From: Tigriopus japonicus | Taxonomy: Eukaryota; Arthropoda; Copepoda; Harpacticoida; Harpacticidae | Assembly: GCA_010645155.1 (NCBI GenBank) | Contig: CM021318.1 | Coordinates: forward strand, 4,285,791 to 4,349,790 | DNA: 64,000 bases | Direction: 5' to 3' | Part shown: piece by piece, positions 11,859 through 23,125 of the stretch | Numbering within the stretch: the first letter of the stretch is position 1 | How the letters are laid out: each line of letters begins with the position of its first letter | Made by a program: the position numbers and the translations under genes | The notes under the pieces: generated by a model | Database searches by the model: none | Told to the model about the DNA's origin: nothing | The model's input: only the letters and a program-made list of their open reading frames with translations

Positions 11859-12075
11859 GGGCCCAAAGATAGGATTGGATGGGCCCAGGAGCTGTGGGGA
11901 ATGTCCATAATAGTGGGCCCGCGCGCCAGCCATCCATGGCATTGTTCCCGTGGGCCCAGAGCTTTTTGATCGTTAATTTCTGGGCCCTTAGACCTACCAA
12001 CGTCGGTTTGATGGGCCTTTGACAACACGTAGTCAAATGGGTGGGCCCTGACCTAAAAGCGGTTGCCGATCCCTG
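11859..12075. mobile_element. End of a hAT-like element with GGGCCC subterminal repeats
   Basis: Six GGGCCC hexamers occur in under 200 bp (11859, 11881, 11915, 11952, 11982, 12043). They precede a terminus that reads CAGGGATCGGCAACC on the minus strand (12061-12075), a form common at hAT ends. A weakly similar CAGTGTTCCCC at about 11772 could be the other end, but no target-site duplication was found. Confidence 0.5.
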
Positions 12076-12930
12076 CTCTAGATTTACCCGCGCTTGAGCT
12101 TTGTTCGATGGTTTTGTTGGACCATAACATCAAGATTCTCGAACTGTTCTTCTTCACCTAGCGCTGTCGAAAAATATTCCAAATTTTAGCTTTTTACCTA
12201 TTCAGACTATTTATCTGTAAATATGAGCCAACAAAATCTTATTTAAAGTTCAAGTAAGGATATTGGGGCCAAAAAGGCCTTTTTCTAAAGCCATTTTGGA
12301 GTTAATCGTCATTTTCCAGTTTCCCCCCCAACTCAGCGTGCGGAAAGAACAAATCGAATTTTCGAGGTGACGTTTCTTTTCCCGGCCAAGTGCTGAGCTC
12401 CTGAGAACAATGACAATGCTTCATCCAGTTGTCAATAACCACACTGAATTTTAGCAGATCAAATTGCCCAGCCCAGGTGTGTACACTGCAGCCTGATTAA
12501 ATCACATGTAATTCGCATTTATATAACATAATTTTCGGTAACCTGGCAAAGGGCATAATCATTGTGGGATTCAATCGGACAAGCTTCCTAGAATAAAGAA
12601 ATGTATTCTGGTCTATGAATAATTTCCTTTCTAATCTTTTTCAAATTTTATCGAAATTCAAAATATGGCAGCACTGCCGGTGGCAGCCTCGCAACCACCA
12701 CCTGGGCCGGAAAGAACGTACTATTCCAGTGCTTCCATATCTTCCCCTTTTGCGCAAATCTTACGCTTTTTGGGGTTTCGTTTGCTCGGTTTTTTTGGCC
12801 TCTTGCGGCTTACACGTTTTGCTAAAAACCTTGCGCTTTTCGGGTACGAGGAAAAAAACCAAACTTTGAAATTTTGGTTCCAAATTGGGTACAAAATCAT
12901 ACAAAATCTTATTTTCCAAAGTAAATAAAG
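12076..12930. other. Unassigned region with short repeat-like segment
   Basis: No gene is supported. The segment around 12730-12850 (CTTTTGCGCAAATCTTACGC and following) resembles 27590-27650 and may be a worn repeat shared between the two loci. Confidence 0.3.
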
Positions 12931-13120
12931 GAAGCCAGAGTGGCCACGCGTACTAGCGCGTTCTTGAAAGTGCCGAGTGTAAGTGTTTCCCCAGACGGCG
13001 TAGGTTCGAATCCAGTTGGGGGTCGGATTGAAGCTGTCGGGAGAAATCCTTGATTACAGGGCATCGCATTCATTGTAGCGGTAGTAGAAAATCCGCAACC
13101 AATAAAGAAAGAAAAAAAAA
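12931..13120 (+). mobile_element. tRNA-Ser-derived SINE-like unit
   Basis: The head (12931-13015) resembles a serine tRNA. It has an A-box-like segment (GTGGCCACGCG), an anticodon loop CTTGAAA (anticodon TGA), a long variable region and a B box GGTTCGAATCC. The acceptor stem does not pair (GAAGCCA at the start, no complement after the T arm), so this is not a functional tRNA. About 90 bp of unrelated body and an A-rich tail (AATAAAGAAAGAAAAAAAAA) follow, the plan of a tRNA-derived SINE. Confidence 0.68.
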
Positions 13121-13125
13121 CTAAC

Positions 13126-13637
13126 TAGGGCCCGGAAATATTTTTTTTTTGAAGTATAAAATATTTTGAAAATATTTATATGCCTTTCCTCGACTTCTTT
13201 TTAAATATTTCGGTTGGTTCAATGGAAAATAAATATTTCTTTGAATATATAAGTCAGAAAAAATATTTCAGGCAAAATTGTGGAAAATAAATCAACGAAC
13301 AATGCTCAATAGAGCTTACCCAAAATGAACCCAAAACAGAAAAATCTGTACAAAATGGTACGCGTCCTGAGATTACAACCAAAACTACCGTCCTAAACGA
13401 AAAAACTGGGTCATCCATTGAGGCAAATTGGAAATGTATACATCAAGTATGCCTCCGAAAACGGCCAACTGAATCAAATTAACCCAAAACAAATTAGAAA
13501 AATAGGTGTACAAAGACAAAAATACCAAATAACGGCGTTGTCAAAAAATACTTCGTCAATATCCGGCTTTTTCCAAATATTTTGGGCTTTTAAAGAAGAT
13601 ATTTTGTAACTTTTTTGCAAATATTTTTCCGAGCCCA
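13126..13637. mobile_element. Inverted-repeat element with TAGGGCCCGGAAAT ends
   Basis: The left end TAGGGCCCGGAAATATTTTT is matched by the right end, which reads TGGGCTCGGAAAAATATTTG in reverse complement. The interior is rich in AAATATTT. It starts directly after the SINE tail. No exact target-site duplication was found, so the boundaries are uncertain by a few bases. Confidence 0.55.
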
Positions 13638-14943
13638 TCAACTTTTAATGCCACCAATGAATTTTTGAGCCTGAAGAGTCTGAAAATGCTCATGTGCCTC
13701 CCTCCCCATTTTATCGCCGATTAACTGTTTTTACAGTTGTTTAACAACTACTAAGCCACCAAAATTTGTAAATATAAATGTACTTTAGCAAGATCTTTGG
13801 AAATTCCCACAACAAAGATCAATTGCTTGATCAATCTAAAATTACCAGGAAAAATGTGAGTCACCAAGCCTGCTTTGTATGTGTAATGGGATTTGACATT
13901 GAACACACTAAGTTACGTGATTCACAACCCAAACTTGCTTTTTTAGGGAGTCAGTGACAAAATTGCTCATTCAACTGCTTTGGTTGAACAAGAGCAATGT
14001 ATGATGAATCAAGTCACTTGACACCATTGCTGTTGGATCAATGAAGTGTGTTCAAAACAAATCTCCACTGACTATACTGGAGTAACATTTCTGTGTTAGC
14101 CCTCTATCTTATGGATCTTTTTTCAAATTAAGATTGACATTGGTAGTTAAGCTTTGTTGTGAAACCCTGAATGTACTTGAAATCATGATTGGTGAGCTAT
14201 GAATGATTATTGTATTTCTTTCATACATACAGTTGATTGTCCAGTAAGTGTGTATTAAGTATTAAGTGACTGTTTCTATAATGTGAAATCTTGTGTGACC
14301 ATTTTTTACAATTGTAATGCTTTGTATCTTATTATTGTGAACTTATGAATTAAGTATGCCAACATTGCTGCACATTATGTTTTTGATATGGCTCGGACTT
14401 TAGGAAAGAACTTTAGGGGTAAAAACCAGCAACTTTATGCGAGTCCTACTTATTAAAATGTACTCTATTCAATTAAACACATCCCATGAAGTACAGGATG
14501 AAAAAGACAATTACTCTTAACTAAAATGAGCCATGTAAGAGACAGTTATTTCATCTTAACATGACTATTGTTACAACCTTCCATCAACCCAATTGACACC
14601 TCTCCCATTTGCGTTCTACAGACTAATTCCTACCCTCAGTCTCTTTCCTCCTGTTCAAGTCCAACTATGACTTTCAATATAATTACAAAACTAATGCAAA
14701 ACCTTTCGCTCAATAAACAGGTCATAGTCCTAGAATCCACGATTATTTCAATTACTGGCCTATTACATTGCCAATTTCTATTTAATCTTTTGATTTTTAA
14801 CCACTACTTAGCAATTTTGGTAGCCTTTAATTCTTTAAGAAAGCTCAGATTTGCAGCATTGCGCTTTTGGCGTATTTTCTTGCGCGTTTCGATCGGAGGC
14901 ACTGTACTGCTTTTCTCGCTAACATGGAGGAAGACTGAGCAGA
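13638..14943. other. Unassigned AT-rich region
   Basis: About 1.3 kb without a recognisable gene or repeat family. The 134-residue frame at 14568-14972 is hydrophobic and repeat-like, runs into the family B element, and shows no domain. Confidence 0.35.
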
Positions 14944-14951
14944 GTGTGCGC

Positions 14952-15265
14952 CACAGACCATATAATGGCTAGACCTCGCTTCGTGCGAGAAAAAGGTGGA
15001 CAACTTTGCATCATCAGCTGGTACATAACACTACACCCCAAAATGGTGGGAATTTCGAACTTTTCAAAATTTTGCCAGCGTGGCCAAACCCTGAACAAAT
15101 TCAACGTACCGTACGTACTTTGTTCTTGAGGCGAATGAACGTCGTTACTTATAAGCACGCGGTCGCCCTGAGATTTAGAAGCTAGCGCAGCTGGGCCAAG
15201 TGGTGTCACTATTCTCTCGCCGACGGTACGGGCCAATGCGACATCTAGTCATTATATGATCTGTG
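14952..15265. mobile_element. hAT-like MITE, family B copy 2 (314 bp)
   Basis: It has the same termini (CACAGACCATATAATG and, with one change, CATTATATGATCTGTG) and nearly the same interior as 3835-4149. It is flanked by a perfect 8-bp duplication GTGTGCGC (14944-14951 and 15266-15273), independent of copy 1. Two different duplications around near-identical sequence prove two separate insertions and suggest recent activity. Confidence 0.92.
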
Positions 15266-15733
15266 GTGTGCGCCCACGTTAGAATAAAACACTTTTTCAC
15301 AATCGACTTTCTGAGCCAGAGGGAGCGAGGTCTGCTAGAGCAAGGATGGCTAGAGACATGAAAATGCCATTTTGTTCCGATAACTTCCTTTTTATGTAAG
15401 CACTGATGTGATTTATCATTTTTACGTTAGTTTTAACGAAATTTCAATTAAAAAAGTACAGTAGATCGCTTCTTTTTTTTAAGTAACCGTAATGCCATTA
15501 CATTTTAAAGTTGCCATATTTGTAACGACTCAAAAAACCAACATGCACTCGCTATTGGTTTTCCATTAAACTTGTATTTTTTTCTCATGGTGAGGAATCT
15601 TTAACACCAACTGGTTGGGTGCCGGTTGGTTCTAAGACAAATGTTAGCAATGCAAGCCACTACATTCACACAACTTCTTTGTTAGTCCTCTACTTGAACA
15701 CGAAGTTTCAAATTCCTGTATGGCTCCTTTTCG

Positions 15734-16870
15734 AAGTGCGCCATCTAGCGGATTTCATGTGGCAACAGCTCGCAGTTCCCATGATACACATATTTTTGAA
15801 GATTGCAACAATCATTCATCAGTTTGGGACAAGCTAAAGTGCCTAAAATGTTGATGGCATAACTCCAAACGAAACTAAGTGTTTTTCTGATGAATTTTGG
15901 TATATATTAGCGACCCTTACTAGAGACTGGCCGTCGTAGGCTAACACACGGTGCCGATGATTCACGCTGGTGATTGGTCAATAGCATTCAGTTGAACATT
16001 CAGCTAATTCTAACGAAGTTCAATAACAAACCAGAGTGCTTCTTCTTTGTTGATTTTGTAGTGATCTGACTTGGTGCCGGGGTTGCCAATTTACCGATGT
16101 GATATCATATTCCCCTCTATCTACCAGTCTTCATAAGCCCGTTTTTTCTTTAAGGATCACCAAAAGGCAAGGCATCCCTGACTTTCGTGACTTCTGAGCA
16201 GGGTTGCAAATCAAACTCACATTCGTGTTTGCTCATATACAAGAGCAAAGCACCCATTCTGCAAGCAGTAACCCTACCTTGCAACCTCCTGTGAAAAAAC
16301 TTGCGCAAGCCAAGATTCCACATCACTAAGATTTTGCTGTCAATCACCCGATCGTGTGACATTAATTGGCCCTTGTTAAAACTCCACACTAATTGAAATT
16401 CACTTTTTTCATATCGGGGTAAATACCTTAGACACATTTCCAGCAGACTTGAGGACTTTCAATAACCAAACTGCCCTATCAAATGAGCGAAATAGTTTAG
16501 ATGTGTTTCGTAGAAGAAAAGGTTCCTTTAATCATGAACTTCGGCTTCCCGCATGATGAATGACGTCACAGACAGTCCGTGCCGGGTCAGGCAATCATAG
16601 ATTTGAATGCCAATCTCTGCCTTTTAGTATTTCTAGTATAGATCATATCTGAATTACCTTTTCAGTAATCAGGTTTCCATGCCAATTTGAAAGGGATTTT
16701 ACCAATAACTTCAACCAAAAACCACCACAGGTCCATCAACAATACTCAGTCGACATTTGAGGCACTTTAATTTGTCCAAAACTGATGGCTGACCGTTGCA
16801 ATCTTCAAAAATATGTGTTTCATGGGAACTGCGAGCTGTTGCCGCATGAAATCCACTAGATAGCGCACTT
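15734..16870. repeat. Foldback element carrying a nested family A copy
   Basis: The arm at 15734-15855 (starting AAGTGCGCCATCTAGCGG, actually GAAGTGCGCC at its edge) is matched in reverse complement by about 16747-16870. Between the arms sits the complete family A element 15908-16635, so the foldback element is the older of the two. No coding sequence is seen. Confidence 0.72.
15908..16635. mobile_element. hAT-like non-autonomous element, family A copy 2 (728 bp, uninterrupted)
   Basis: It starts TAGCGACCCTTACT and ends TTTTAGTATTTCTA, with internal AGAGACTGGC (15922) and GCCAATCTCT (16609-16618). The flanks GTATATAT (15900-15907) and GTATAGAT (16636-16643) match at 7 of 8 positions, an aged target-site duplication. 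This copy defines where the LINE interrupted the copy at 1565-3666. No transposase is encoded. Confidence 0.78.
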
Positions 16871-16892
16871 TATGACCGTGCTCTGTTCTCTT

Positions 16893-18825
16893 TGCTTCCT
16901 TTCACTCATGAAACTACCAATCCAATTCAGCATCGTACCCTGGATCCGAAACTCTTTGATTTGATCGAGCAAAAGACCATGATCTACCTCATCAAAGGCC
17001 TTGGCAAAGTTAAGATAGACTACATCAACTGACTCATGACTAGGGACGGGCAGAAAGTGTAAATAATCTTACCCTTTAGTTACCAAAAGTTGCAAAAAAA
17101 TGTGCCCAAAAGTGCAAAACAAAGTGCAGAAAAATGTTGAAAGTGCAAATAGATGTCAAAAAAGAGCAAATAAATGTCAAAAAAAGAGCAGATAACTTGC
17201 ATTTGGACTTAAAACGTCATTCATGGAGTACCCACGGCTCCTGATTGAGCAGGAGAAATCATTTACAAGTTCTAAAGACATTTGAGACGAGTTTGAGGTG
17301 AAGAGACAATGCCGCACAAGTGACAGAGTTCTATTAATTAGGTCACTAGCAAAAAGGATATAAAATCATGAAAAATACTCTAGTCAACAATCTTCTGAAT
17401 TTTTCATTCCTAAGGTGGTCTCATGGATGTATGTACCTAAAATATTGTCGAAATATATTTAGCAATTGTTTTATATGGCTTTACATCACTCCGTTTTTGT
17501 CCTTCAAGTTGTTCAAAAATAGACATTGAAAATTGAACAGAAAAATACCCACATGTGCCTAACAATTGCATCAAAGAAAATAGTCATAAATGTGTTTTAA
17601 GCATGTTTTTAGTGACATTACTTCAATATTTGGCCCATGGCCTAATTACCAGAACTCAATTTCAAATGTGGCATTCATTGTCTCTTCACATCTATATTGT
17701 TTGTAGATCCTTCCATTACCATAATATGAGTTTCTTTAGGTTTCGTACTTGTTGGTTGCCTGCAATGAGATTCTTTTGTCTAATCTCTAGTTTAGTAAAC
17801 AGGATGTTATAGTTAAAGCCAAGATGGTGAATAGTGTGAGGTTTGCGTCTGAAATGCACATATTTCTTCAAGGTAGCTAAGACTGCTAAGAATGGTTGAC
17901 TGCAAATGCAAGCTTTTTCGACTAGTTCAAAATTTGATCTTGAAACTAAAAATTCTTTCAAAAGCCACTACATTTTCTTAACAATTTGTCAATTTTGGTC
18001 AAAAACGTAAATAAAAAGTGCAAATAAAGGTGAAAAGTGCAAAAGTGCAGAAAAATGGGTTTATGTTACCAAAAATCTTTTTACACTATTTGCCCGTCCC
18101 TACTCATGACTTTCAAGCCCTCAATGATGTGCTCAATGTGTTCAATCAATTGGGTTACAGTACTAGCTCAAAACCCATGATATTCTCAAAGACCTTTGCA
18201 ATACTGGAGGTCAGAGAGATGGGCCTATAATTACTAGGGAGTGACTTATCTCCACCCTTAAAAATTGGAACAACATGAGGCACTTTTAGAAAAGAGGGAA
18301 ACTTGCCCTGATCTAAGATGTGACGCATTAAGTACGAGAAAACAGGGGCAAGAATCTGTGAACATTTCATCAGAAACTGAGATGTCACACCATCAGGTCC
18401 AGGAGAACTCGAAAGCTTTAAGCTCTTGATGGCCTCAAAAACATCTTGATCTGTGACTACCAGATCCTCCAAGCTAACTGATCTCCAAGCATATTGGCCA
18501 TAACCTCACAATCATAGACGGTTTTACCGTTGACCGCAAAAGGTGCTACTGGATGGTTCATTTTTCTCTTTGTATTTGCAAAAGAGAAAAACGCCTTTGG
18601 ATTAGTCTTAACCTCCTGAGTAACTCTACATTCCTTTTCCATCTGATCAGAATCAATGGAGGCCCTAATCTTAACTTGAACCACATCCAACTTGTTTTGG
18701 AGGCTGGTTACAACAAAAGGATTCAAAGTACGCCGACGTCTATTCGAAAGCTGGCAACTCCTTTTGAACAACTCCGAGTAAAACGGAGAAGAGCTACAAG
18801 AAGGTGGCCGATATATACATAGTCA
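16893..18825 (-). pseudogene. Non-LTR retrotransposon fragment, split by a hAT-like element
   Basis: Minus-strand reverse transcriptase remnant in two blocks, 18825-18103 and 17040-16893. The first block contains a region upstream of the RT (18771-18457, ending MANMLGDQLA). After a frameshift it continues with SSPGPDGVTSQFLMKCS and VPIFKGGDKSLPSNYRPIS, the classical start of a LINE RT. The second block continues the palm with YLNFAKAFDEVDHGLLLDQI, across the 1062-bp insertion at 17041-18102. Frameshifts and stops show it is inactive. It differs in sequence from the LINE at 1754-3126. Confidence 0.85.
17041..18102. mobile_element. hAT-like non-autonomous element (1062 bp) inside a LINE
   Basis: Perfect 12-bp terminal inverted repeats TAGGGACGGGCA and TGCCCGTCCCTA, with further imperfect matching inward. 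It is flanked by an exact 8-bp duplication CTCATGAC (17033-17040 and 18103-18110). Subterminal AAAGTGCAAA-like repeats cluster at both ends (17085-17180 and 18010-18055), as is common in hAT elements that bind transposase there. The interior is AT-rich with no recognisable transposase. Removing it rejoins the LINE reverse transcriptase. Confidence 0.95.
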
Positions 18826-19690
18826 CGACCATAAGATCAAGACCCTTGATGTGACAAATAAAAACTTCTACTGCTCCATTCGCCATTTGAACATGATTAA
18901 TATGCAAGTCTTTCTTGACGTATACGTATGACGTATAGACCCCCATATGGGAAAATGGGATTATCAAGGCGGACTCTATCGCAACGAACTAGCCTAAAAC
19001 CAGGTGTTGCTACTTCTTCATCTAAAACTCCTGGACGAAGCCAAGTCTCTAGCCCAGTTTATTTGCCCTGTGACAAGATTTTTCTGTCACAACGTTCGTC
19101 AAATTCTGTAACGCGACGGTTGAGTTCATATGGCCAGTTTTAGGACCTTCGATACCGTCAATCGAGTTCATTCATATAACACGTGATGACTTCAGTTGTA
19201 ACAGGATTGCAGCATGCGTATGACGCAAAAAAAGTTGCCGTTTACATATCCTTCTTTAATGCCAGGTCATCTAGTCAGTGGCACATGTCTTTTTTCTGAG
19301 TGCTCAGGAACTTCAAGTCTCTCCATTTCGTTCATGTGAATAAATCAAACGGCATTGCTTTTGTTTATAAGGCAAAAATCAACGTTCATAATCCGGCTTT
19401 ATAATTCAGGCAACTCGCGCAAATATTGATGGTGGCAACACTGACCGTGTTCTCATCAGCTAAAGAGATTGTTATCTTGCAAGGTGACATGCAGTACTAC
19501 ATATACTTTTAAAGCTTTTTCTCCCCGTGTGGATTCATCATGCCTTGTAAATTGTGCATTCAATCTGAGAAGAATGAACCAGTCCAAAACCATCTATCGA
19601 CTTCACAAAGTGGTAACCATAATGGTGACCAGAACGTGCTACACTGTGGCTGATACTCGTGACTCATCTTGTGCCACGGAAATCTTCGGC
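18826..19690. other. Unassigned region
   Basis: No exon, RNA gene or transposon terminus could be recognised in this stretch. Confidence 0.3.
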
Positions 19691-19915
19691 TCAAGCTCTT
19701 CCCGGATCCACGACGCGTGACGGATTCATGGGTAGATCCTGCCTGATCACTGCCTGCGTAAAACACGCCACAGCTCCGGATTCCACACCCCAGATTCCAA
19801 ACCTCCGGATCTTGCATCTGTGGATCCCTCATCTCTGAATCCCGCAAATTTGGAACCCGCAATTCTGCATCTCACATCTCTGGATCCCAAGTCTCCCGAT
19901 CCCGCTCCCGTCATG
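19690..19915. repeat. Degenerate minisatellite with GGATCC/GATTCC units
   Basis: Loosely repeated units of about 13-20 bp of the form ATCTCTGGATCCC or CTCCGGATTCC. The open frames over it on the minus strand (RDSEMRDPQMQDPE and similar) are by-products of the repeat. Confidence 0.6.
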
Positions 19916-19936
19916 GATCTCCTTATCTGCTCTTTG

Positions 19937-19990
19937 AATATTTTACTGCGACTCTCGGTCATGTCAAGGCGTACAAAATAAATAAATGAA
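19937..19990 (-). repeat. Short LINE 3'-end copy
   Basis: Matches the 3' end of the LINE fragment starting at 20237 (shared GGTCATGTCAA segment with an AT-rich continuation). It is probably a very short, 5'-truncated copy. Confidence 0.45.
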
Positions 19991-20236
19991 TATAATGTAA
20001 ATGTATGGTTATGTTACGTATATGAACCCCTTGGGCTGCCTCAGTCCCTTCTGAATAGTACTGTTTTAGTTTCTTTATTTCGTTTCACTACAATCTTCTT
20101 CCAATCAAGATTGTCATTCACAAATTTTGAAATAAAATTGTGTCATACGACCTAGAAGAACAGCAAATTTCCTAATCAACTCTTCATTCCATGTGATCCA
20201 GTAGCCGTTTTTACTTTTGAAAATATTTCTTCTGAA

Positions 20237-20870
20237 TGAATGAATGTTTTATTGCGAGTCTTGGTCATGTCAAAGAGTATAAAATAATAAAACATATATG
20301 TATGTTTATTTACATGTAAAGGAGTAAAAAATGGACGATGAAAATGCCATATTACAGATGAATTGACTAGAATGGTTTTCAGTGCACATATGAAAGAAAT
20401 GAAGAGAAGATTGGCACACAGAACAAAAACAGTTGGGTGTATTGGGGCACGCAGTGGTATCGTTTGAGGAATTTGGTGTAGGTAGCATCGGCGGATTTTA
20501 CGGCGGATCTGGGAAGGCAGAGGTGAAGGCCATAGAGCGAGATGGGGGTGAAGAACGACAGGAAGAGTTGAAGCACTATTTTAGTGCTTAGTGACACTAG
20601 AGGAAGATTTTTCGTAATAAGTAATTTATTGCAGACGATGTATCCGATCCTGCCATGGCCTTGGTTAATGCGAGGTTGAGGTGTTTGGTGAAGGGGAGTT
20701 GAGTGGTGAAGGTGAAACTGACGTTGAAAAACTTGACAATTTCAATCGGACGATTGTTGATGTGGAAGGAGCTGGGTGTCAGACGACCTTTATACGACCT
20801 TTATCGAAGACCATAGCCTACGTCTTGGTGGTGTTGACTAGAAGGTCGTTCTCTTGGCAATAACCTTATA
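20237..20870 (-). pseudogene. 5'-truncated LINE fragment, same family as 28481-29534
   Basis: The segment 20425-20860 is clearly similar to 28765-29165 (shared CATCGGCGGATTT and GGCAGAGGTGAAGGCC-type blocks). On the minus strand its 3' end is AATAAAACATTCATTCATTC near 20237, a LINE tail with a short tandem repeat. No intact reverse transcriptase frame remains. Confidence 0.72.
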
Positions 20871-21027
20871 AATTACAAACTATTCTCTAGTCACTCTGGA
20901 ACTATTTTCTCGGGGATTGCAAGTTGTTTCCAAATCGAGTCTAGAAGTTCAAGGAAACAAATACATCAAAAAGTATAGGATAGGATATCCCTTTCCGATC
21001 CAATCCAAAATTATGAATAGTTGTTGC

Positions 21028-21326
21028 TAATGACGGACCGAAAGGGCTCATAACCGAAACCGAAAGTTTCGGCCGAAAGAGGGCTTAACCGAAACCGAAA
21101 GCAGTGTTCAATGTTTACAAAATTGTTCAAATGCAAAATCCGCCTTAAAAATTAGAATGTATTCGATGTTGGGTAGTCGCAAATTTTGAAAAATCTTAAA
21201 ACTTAAATTTCAGAGGTTTTTGGACCAATTTTTTTTTCGATTTTGTTGTCAAACTTCATTTTATATAGTGCTTGTCTGCTTTCGGTTTCGGTAGGCATAA
21301 CCGAAACCACTTTCGGTCCATCACTA
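21028..21326. mobile_element. hAT-like MITE, family D (299 bp)
   Basis: Ends are TAATGACGGACCGAAAG and CTTTCGGTCCATCACTA, so the terminal repeats match at 15 of 17 positions. Internal AACCGAAACCGAAAG repeats occur near both ends. An exact 8-bp duplication GTTGTTGC flanks it (21020-21027 and 21327-21334). A partial copy starts at 24825. Confidence 0.92.
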
Positions 21327-21602
21327 GTTGTTGCAAATATGTCTCAACTCTTCAGTTACTTGTAATGTTTTAGTTTTGTCTCATCAAGATTCAGCTATCC
21401 TTTCATCCTGACGACTTCTTTCTCCTTGCGCAAGTCTGCGAAGTTGTGATGCGATTCTTTGACGACGTGGCGGAGGAATTTTGCTTCGTCAAAATTTCTG
21501 TGACACGATTTTTTGTCACAACTTATGTACTTACTCGTTGGCTTATGAACTCAACCCCTTGTTGTGACGGAAAATTTCTGTAACAACCAATGTTGTCACA
21601 GG

Positions 21603-22755
21603 CAGGGTGGGCATTTGATTTTGGACATTTTGTCCACCCCTGTCCAAAAGGTGTCCAAAAGTGTCCAAAAATAAGGCTGTCCAAAAATAGGAGTGTCCAA
21701 AAGTGTCCAAAAATAGTAATTCGAAAAATAATGGTTAAAAACATTTTTAGAATAACATTTTACAAACTTTCTCTCCAAAATAAACGTCACTTGACGAAAT
21801 CTAAGCAAGAATAAGTCAATTCAGCATAAGAAACTTACACTTAATACATTGAATGAGCCAATAACTTGAAGGCCAAACTGGACATTTGAACTTTCCACTC
21901 TTTTCATTTGACCACCGAGCATCGTCCAAAATGTGGGAAAGAATGATCGACTGAAGGAATGAACGAACAAACGAATATGAGGCTGGGACTACTAATAACA
22001 CGCTCACACCACACTTCATGTTAAACATGGTATGCGAGTACATTTTAAGGCTAATTGTGTCTTGATTTGTGACAAGAGAAGGTTACTTAGTAGTTTGATT
22101 TATATTCCAAATTTTATCTTTGTTGCAAGTGTTTCCCATCCAAGAGGCAAGAAGTCTTTTGACCTGACTGTCCAAAAAATGTCAACTATAATAAAGCACA
22201 CTCAAACTGATATCAGATTGCAATGTGGGTATTATAATGCTTTTGCCAAAGAATTAAAGCAGTGTTGTTTTACTATTCAAAAAGACAAGACTCTTGTTAC
22301 AGATGAGGAAATAAAATGTAAATCTTGAAACATTTTGAACAGTTACACACATTTTACCATATTGTATAAACAAAACATGCAAATTGTTTTTACGTTTTAC
22401 AAATGTATATATAATATTATTGTAATCAGTGAGGCAAATTAGCCTCATGACCAAGGGTTAAAGTTATCATGGCAAAGTTTATTTCTGCAAGTAATGTTCC
22501 CATTAATAGAACTATTTTTGTTTAAGTACACAACCATGCATTCTTTAGAATTCAATTACTTATGTAGTGTAACTGGTTTTTCGTCTGATTTGTACAACTT
22601 TCTTTTACGTTTGTTGGACTTTTGGACACTTGTGGACATCTTTTGGGGATTTTTGGACACCTTCTGGGTATTTTTGGACACTTTTAGACACTTTTGGACA
22701 CTTTTGGATACTAAGGTGTCCAAAATGCTCTCGATATGGAAAAATGCCCACCCTG
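21603..22755. mobile_element. Inverted-repeat element family E, copy 1 (about 1.15 kb)
   Basis: It begins CAGGGTGGGCATTT and ends AAATGCCCACCCTG. Each end carries tandem TGTCCAAAA units (about 21630-21720 and 22615-22735), which give spurious frames such as CPKVSKNTQK. A second copy lies inverted at 25093-26218. The ends are hAT-like, but the flanks GTCACAGG and GACATGAT are not a duplication, which fits later rearrangement. Confidence 0.82.
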
Positions 22756-23125
22756 GACATGATGGCTGGGTTGGCCTTTTTGCTGACCTCACACTTTTCC
22801 TTACAGCAAGAAACCACCTGAGGGGTTCGCCTTGAGACAACTTGAAGGTCAAGGCCACCACCACCCAAACTGATCTTGTTCTAGGAGAGTTTACCAACAC
22901 TTTGTCAAAATTTCAGGCCTCAGACTTCACTCTTGGCCAAGATATTGAATCCTTTTCTGGAGAAGCGCACGAAGATGTCCTCCCGGTTCTCCGAATTCTT
23001 GAACTCTGAACTCCGTGGAAAGATCATTGGCATTCTAAGGGATGTTTTTGGAATGTTCCAATCATGGACCAAGCACGTAAAGAAATTCTTTTACCTTGTG
23101 TCCTTGACACTGGTAGTTTTGGATG
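22756..23125 (+). pseudogene. Cryptic protein-like segments of unknown origin
   Basis: Two successive frames have coding-like composition. The first reads LGEFTNTLSKFQASDFTLGQ and continues to LRILEL before a stop. After a frame change comes IMDQARKEILLPCVLDTGSF. The DTGS is reminiscent of the retropepsin active site, but nothing else confirms it. The segment lies between the family E end and a foldback arm and may be coding debris from a larger transposon. Confidence 0.25.
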
